From contig DAOVJU010000100.1 in the NCBI GenBank assembly GCA_030632095.1, positions 1 through 9,092 of the forward strand: a stretch of 9,092 bases of DNA, given 5' to 3'. The notes beneath the pieces are model-generated. The model was not told where the DNA came from, searched no databases, and was given only the letters and a program-made list of their open reading frames with translations. This DNA comes from Chlorobiota bacterium (lineage in GTDB: Bacteria > Bacteroidota > Bacteroidia > Bacteroidales > B39-G9). Below are positions 6,746 through 9,092 of this stretch, piece after piece (positions within the stretch are counted from its first letter, which is position 1; each line of letters begins with the position of its first letter). Position numbers and translations under genes: made by a program.

Positions 6746-6759
6746 TATATTGCAATATA
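6746..6759. promoter_or_regulatory. 14-bp perfect palindrome upstream of the antiporter start
   Basis: TATATTGCAATATA is a perfect palindrome ending 6 bases before the antiporter ATG at 6739. At this position a bound dimer or an RNA stem would interfere with initiation. The region is very AT-rich, so part of the symmetry could be chance. If translation starts at the ATG at 6721, the site would sit in a short 5' leader. Confidence 0.3.
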
Positions 6760-6899
6760 CTGCTAAAAATATATAATTTTGCTTTACTTATTTTAATTAA
6801 TTGAATAATAAACAAGTTTTTATCATACACTTTAATTTAAGAAAATTTATCGGATTTATAAACATTGATTTATTTTTTAGAAAGTACTTAATTTCTTTT

Positions 6900-6907
6900 T
6901 AAATTTG
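6900..6907 (+). promoter_or_regulatory. Candidate Bacteroidota -7 element for the sensor gene
   Basis: TAAATTTG fits the TAnnTTTG -7 consensus used by the primary sigma factor of Bacteroidota, and lies 37 bp upstream of the ATG at 6945. No good TTTG -33 element is found about 20 bp further upstream; the nearest TTG (6865-6867) is too far. The remainder of 6740-6944 is AT-rich divergent promoter DNA. I find no equally good match for the antiporter on the other strand. Confidence 0.4.
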
Positions 6908-6944
6908 CTATTCAATAAAAACATAATTTACAATTGAAATTATC

Positions 6945-9092
6945 ATGAGAAGAAAAGCTGTTTGGTTATTAAAATTCATTATTGTTTATTTCCTGGGAAA
7001 TATTTGTCATGCTCAGGACGGGATACCTTTTATCAGTAATTATTCAATTCATCAGCAAACACAAAGTATAATCTGGTCAATTGAAGAAAGTGAAAATGGA
7101 ATGTTCTATTTTGCAAACCGTGAAGGTGTTTTTACCTTTGATGGTAGTAACTGGGAATTTATTAATATTCCTTCTTTACCGCTTTCTCTAAAGCATTTTG
7201 ATGATAAATTATTTGTTGGTTCAAGAAATAATTTTGGTGAAATTATTATTGCTGATAATGGAAATTATGAATACCAATCAATAATCAGTGAACCAGATAG
7301 CTTAAATTTAGGCGATATAACAAGTATTATTGGCTTGGGAAACCTTGTAATTATAACAAGTGAAATTTCAATAACCATCTTGCAAAAAGAAGATTATAGT
7401 ATTTCAAATCAATTTTATTCTTCACCGGGTTTTGGGTTTTCAGATTTATTATTGCTAAATGATAATGTTTATGTAAGTCAATTTGGTAAAGGGATTTTTC
7501 AGGTGACTGAAGACAGTTTAGAATTTGTTATCAACAATTCTGTTTTTACAGAAAATGAATTATTGTTCAGTTTGCAATTTAACCCTGGTAAACTTCTATT
7601 AGGATTTGATGATGGATCCTTGCATTCATTTAATGGCAAAGAGGTTGAAGAATATAAAATTGAAGATTTTGAATATCTTGATGAAAGTATATTAGGTGGA
7701 GGAATAAATATATCTGAAGATTTATTTGCATTGTCAACATTAAGTGGCGGCGCTTTAATTGTTGAGAAAAGAACAGGAAAGTCACGGTTCATTATGAATT
7801 TTCAAACAGGGCTTCCTGATGATGAAATTTTTGCTATTGGAATGGATAAAAACGGAGGTTTATGGTTGTCGCACGAATATGGTATAAGCCGTGTCGATTT
7901 TGCTTATCCTGTGCGAAATTTTAGTTTTTACCCGGGCCTGAAAGGAAATCTAAATGATGTTATTGAATTTAATAATACAGTATATGTGGCTTCAAGTGAT
8001 GGTGTATATTATCTTACTGAAATAAAAGACTACCAGGAGAAAGAAATAACTGTAAAAGTTAAGAAAAAAACCAAACCTAAACCTAAGCCTGCTCCAGTTC
8101 CCCAGCCTGTTGTTCAAGAGGAAGAAGAAATTGATATAAGCAAATTAACAAAAAAAGAGCAACGAAAACTCAAATGGCAAAACCGTAAAGATAAATTGTT
8201 AAAAAGTGTTGAAAAATCAGATGTTGATGAAGCTAAAGAAATTGAGGAGAAATACGGAAAACCAGATCAGGCCGTTAAACGGGATGAATACCGTTATGTT
8301 AAAAAGAAAATTTATTCCTTACTATCAATTAGTCATGGATACAAAAAAATTGAAGGATTGGATATAAAGTGTAAGGATTTAATAATTGCAAATGAAAAGC
8401 TTTTAGTTTCCACAAATAGTGGTTTGTATGAAATTAAAAATGAAGAATTCATTTCAGTAATTGATAATGTTTATATACACGATGCTTTCCCATATAAAAA
8501 TTCAGTTTATATAGGAACAAGCAAAGGTATTGTAAAGGCAAACTATAAGGAAGAAAATTGGATTATTGAGAAAATTAATGAAGACATTTATGATAATATA
8601 TATTCTGTTGTGGTTACAAATGACGATATGTTATATGCCGGCAGCGATAATCTGATTTACAAGGTAGATTTAAAACAATCAGGCTACCAGGGTGATAAAT
8701 ATCTTTTTAAAAGTAAATTTTCATTAAAAGTAATTGCCAGAAAAGTTAATGAAGTTCCATTATTCTTTACTCAATCCGGTGTTTTTATGTTAGAAAATGA
8801 TTCTTTGGTCCTTTCGGGAAATCCTTTATTTGAGAACGCATCAGAATACATTTTTTCTCAAAATGACAGGGTTTGGTTAAAAACTAAAAATACCTGGTAT
8901 GGTTTACCTGAAAGCAAAATTCAGCTCGAAATAAATCCCGTTCTGTTAAATTTGGTACAAAATATAGAAAGCATATTTACTTTAAATGGAGATGTAATTT
9001 GGGCAATTAATGTTAATAATGCAATATATAGAATTGAAGGGGAGGTGGTTAAATCGAAGAAATTTGATGTGTTTTTCAAATGTGTTGAAGAC
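6945..9092 (+). CDS. Periplasmic beta-propeller sensor protein (two-component regulator propeller type), 3' end outside window
   Basis: Open from ATG at 6945 to the window edge: 716 codons without a stop, so the C-terminus is missing. Residues 1-24 form a signal peptide (MRRKAVWLLK, hydrophobic core, CHAQ). The mature start (GIPFISNYS, 26-34, then SENGMFYFANREGVFTFDGS, 49-68) resembles the family whose propellers begin with an NYS...G-MYF-N--GVL-YDG pattern. GLPDDEIFAIGMDKNGGLWL (289-308) with HEYGISRVDF (310-319) is a textbook Reg_prop blade, and further blades appear as SDGVYYL (351-357), TNSGLYEI and TSKGIVKA. In such proteins the propeller is a periplasmic ligand sensor followed by a Y_Y_Y domain, a membrane helix and a histidine kinase, LuxR-type HTH or other output. 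The output here is off the window, so kinase or regulator activity is inference. An unusual charged segment of about 90 residues (365-455) interrupts the blades. No Shine-Dalgarno site is visible; the ATG was chosen because it directly precedes the signal peptide. Confidence 0.8.
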   Translation, partial: MRRKAVWLLKFIIVYFLGNICHAQDGIPFISNYSIHQQTQSIIWSIEESENGMFYFANREGVFTFDGSNWEFINIPSLPLSLKHFDDKLFVGSRNNFGEIIIADNGNYEYQSIISEPDSLNLGDITSIIGLGNLVIITSEISITILQKEDYSISNQFYSSPGFGFSDLLLLNDNVYVSQFGKGIFQVTEDSLEFVINNSVFTENELLFSLQFNPGKLLLGFDDGSLHSFNGKEVEEYKIEDFEYLDESILGGGINISEDLFALSTLSGGALIVEKRTGKSRFIMNFQTGLPDDEIFAIGMDKNGGLWLSHEYGISRVDFAYPVRNFSFYPGLKGNLNDVIEFNNTVYVASSDGVYYLTEIKDYQEKEITVKVKKKTKPKPKPAPVPQPVVQEEEEIDISKLTKKEQRKLKWQNRKDKLLKSVEKSDVDEAKEIEEKYGKPDQAVKRDEYRYVKKKIYSLLSISHGYKKIEGLDIKCKDLIIANEKLLVSTNSGLYEIKNEEFISVIDNVYIHDAFPYKNSVYIGTSKGIVKANYKEENWIIEKINEDIYDNIYSVVVTNDDMLYAGSDNLIYKVDLKQSGYQGDKYLFKSKFSLKVIARKVNEVPLFFTQSGVFMLENDSLVLSGNPLFENASEYIFSQNDRVWLKTKNTWYGLPESKIQLEINPVLLNLVQNIESIFTLNGDVIWAINVNNAIYRIEGEVVKSKKFDVFFKCVED

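Noticed and set aside
7499..7792. 97-codon open frame on the minus strand
   Set aside because: Antisense to the propeller gene, which shows clear signal peptide and blade motifs across the same bases.
8060..8110. Simple DNA tandem repeat in the Lys-Pro coding run
   Set aside because: The repetition (AAACCT-like units) is short and imperfect and follows from the Lys-Pro residues; no longer repeat array is present.

Overview
The window looks like chromosomal DNA from a low-GC member of the Bacteroidota, probably from the Bacteroidales/Marinilabiliales side. The evidence is the gene content: a very large outer-membrane barrel protein with Bacteroidota-type motifs, and a secreted beta-propeller sensor. 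Starts lack clear Shine-Dalgarno sequences, and one site matches the TAnnTTTG promoter form used in this phylum. No rRNA, tRNA, CRISPR array or phage gene is visible.

Layout from left to right. Bases 1-234 are a non-coding leader with two small palindromic structures. Bases 235-3702 (+) encode an 1155-residue exported barrel-like protein that starts at TTG. Bases 3716-3977 hold a 262-bp element with no functional gene of its own: 22-bp perfect terminal inverted repeats, a 5-bp TATTA direct repeat on both sides, and two long internal hairpins. It has the form of a MITE, a non-autonomous DNA transposon. Bases 3961-4653 (-) encode a 230-residue secreted protein whose last residues and stop codon lie inside the element's right end. 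Bases 4654-4792 carry two similar perfect hairpins in tandem. Bases 4793-6739 (-) encode a CPA2-type cation:proton antiporter with a cytoplasmic RCK (TrkA-N/TrkA-C) module. Bases 6740-6944 are a divergent promoter region. Bases 6945-9092 (+) are the first 716 codons of a propeller-sensor gene that runs off the window.

The most informative result is the insertion at 3716-3977. Removing the element plus one TATTA copy joins the flanks so that the 230-residue gene would end at codon 226 with its own TAA at 3706-3708. That stop is only 3 bp from the stop of the convergent barrel gene. The element therefore landed at the junction of two convergent genes, swapped one native residue for five element-encoded ones (a net gain of four residues), and may now act as a structured bidirectional 3' end.

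The genes do not form an obvious pathway. The barrel protein and the 230-residue protein converge. The 230-residue gene and the antiporter run in the same direction but are separated by 139 bp of hairpins. The antiporter and the propeller sensor diverge. All four products are envelope proteins: outer membrane, periplasm or exported, inner membrane, and a periplasmic sensor head.
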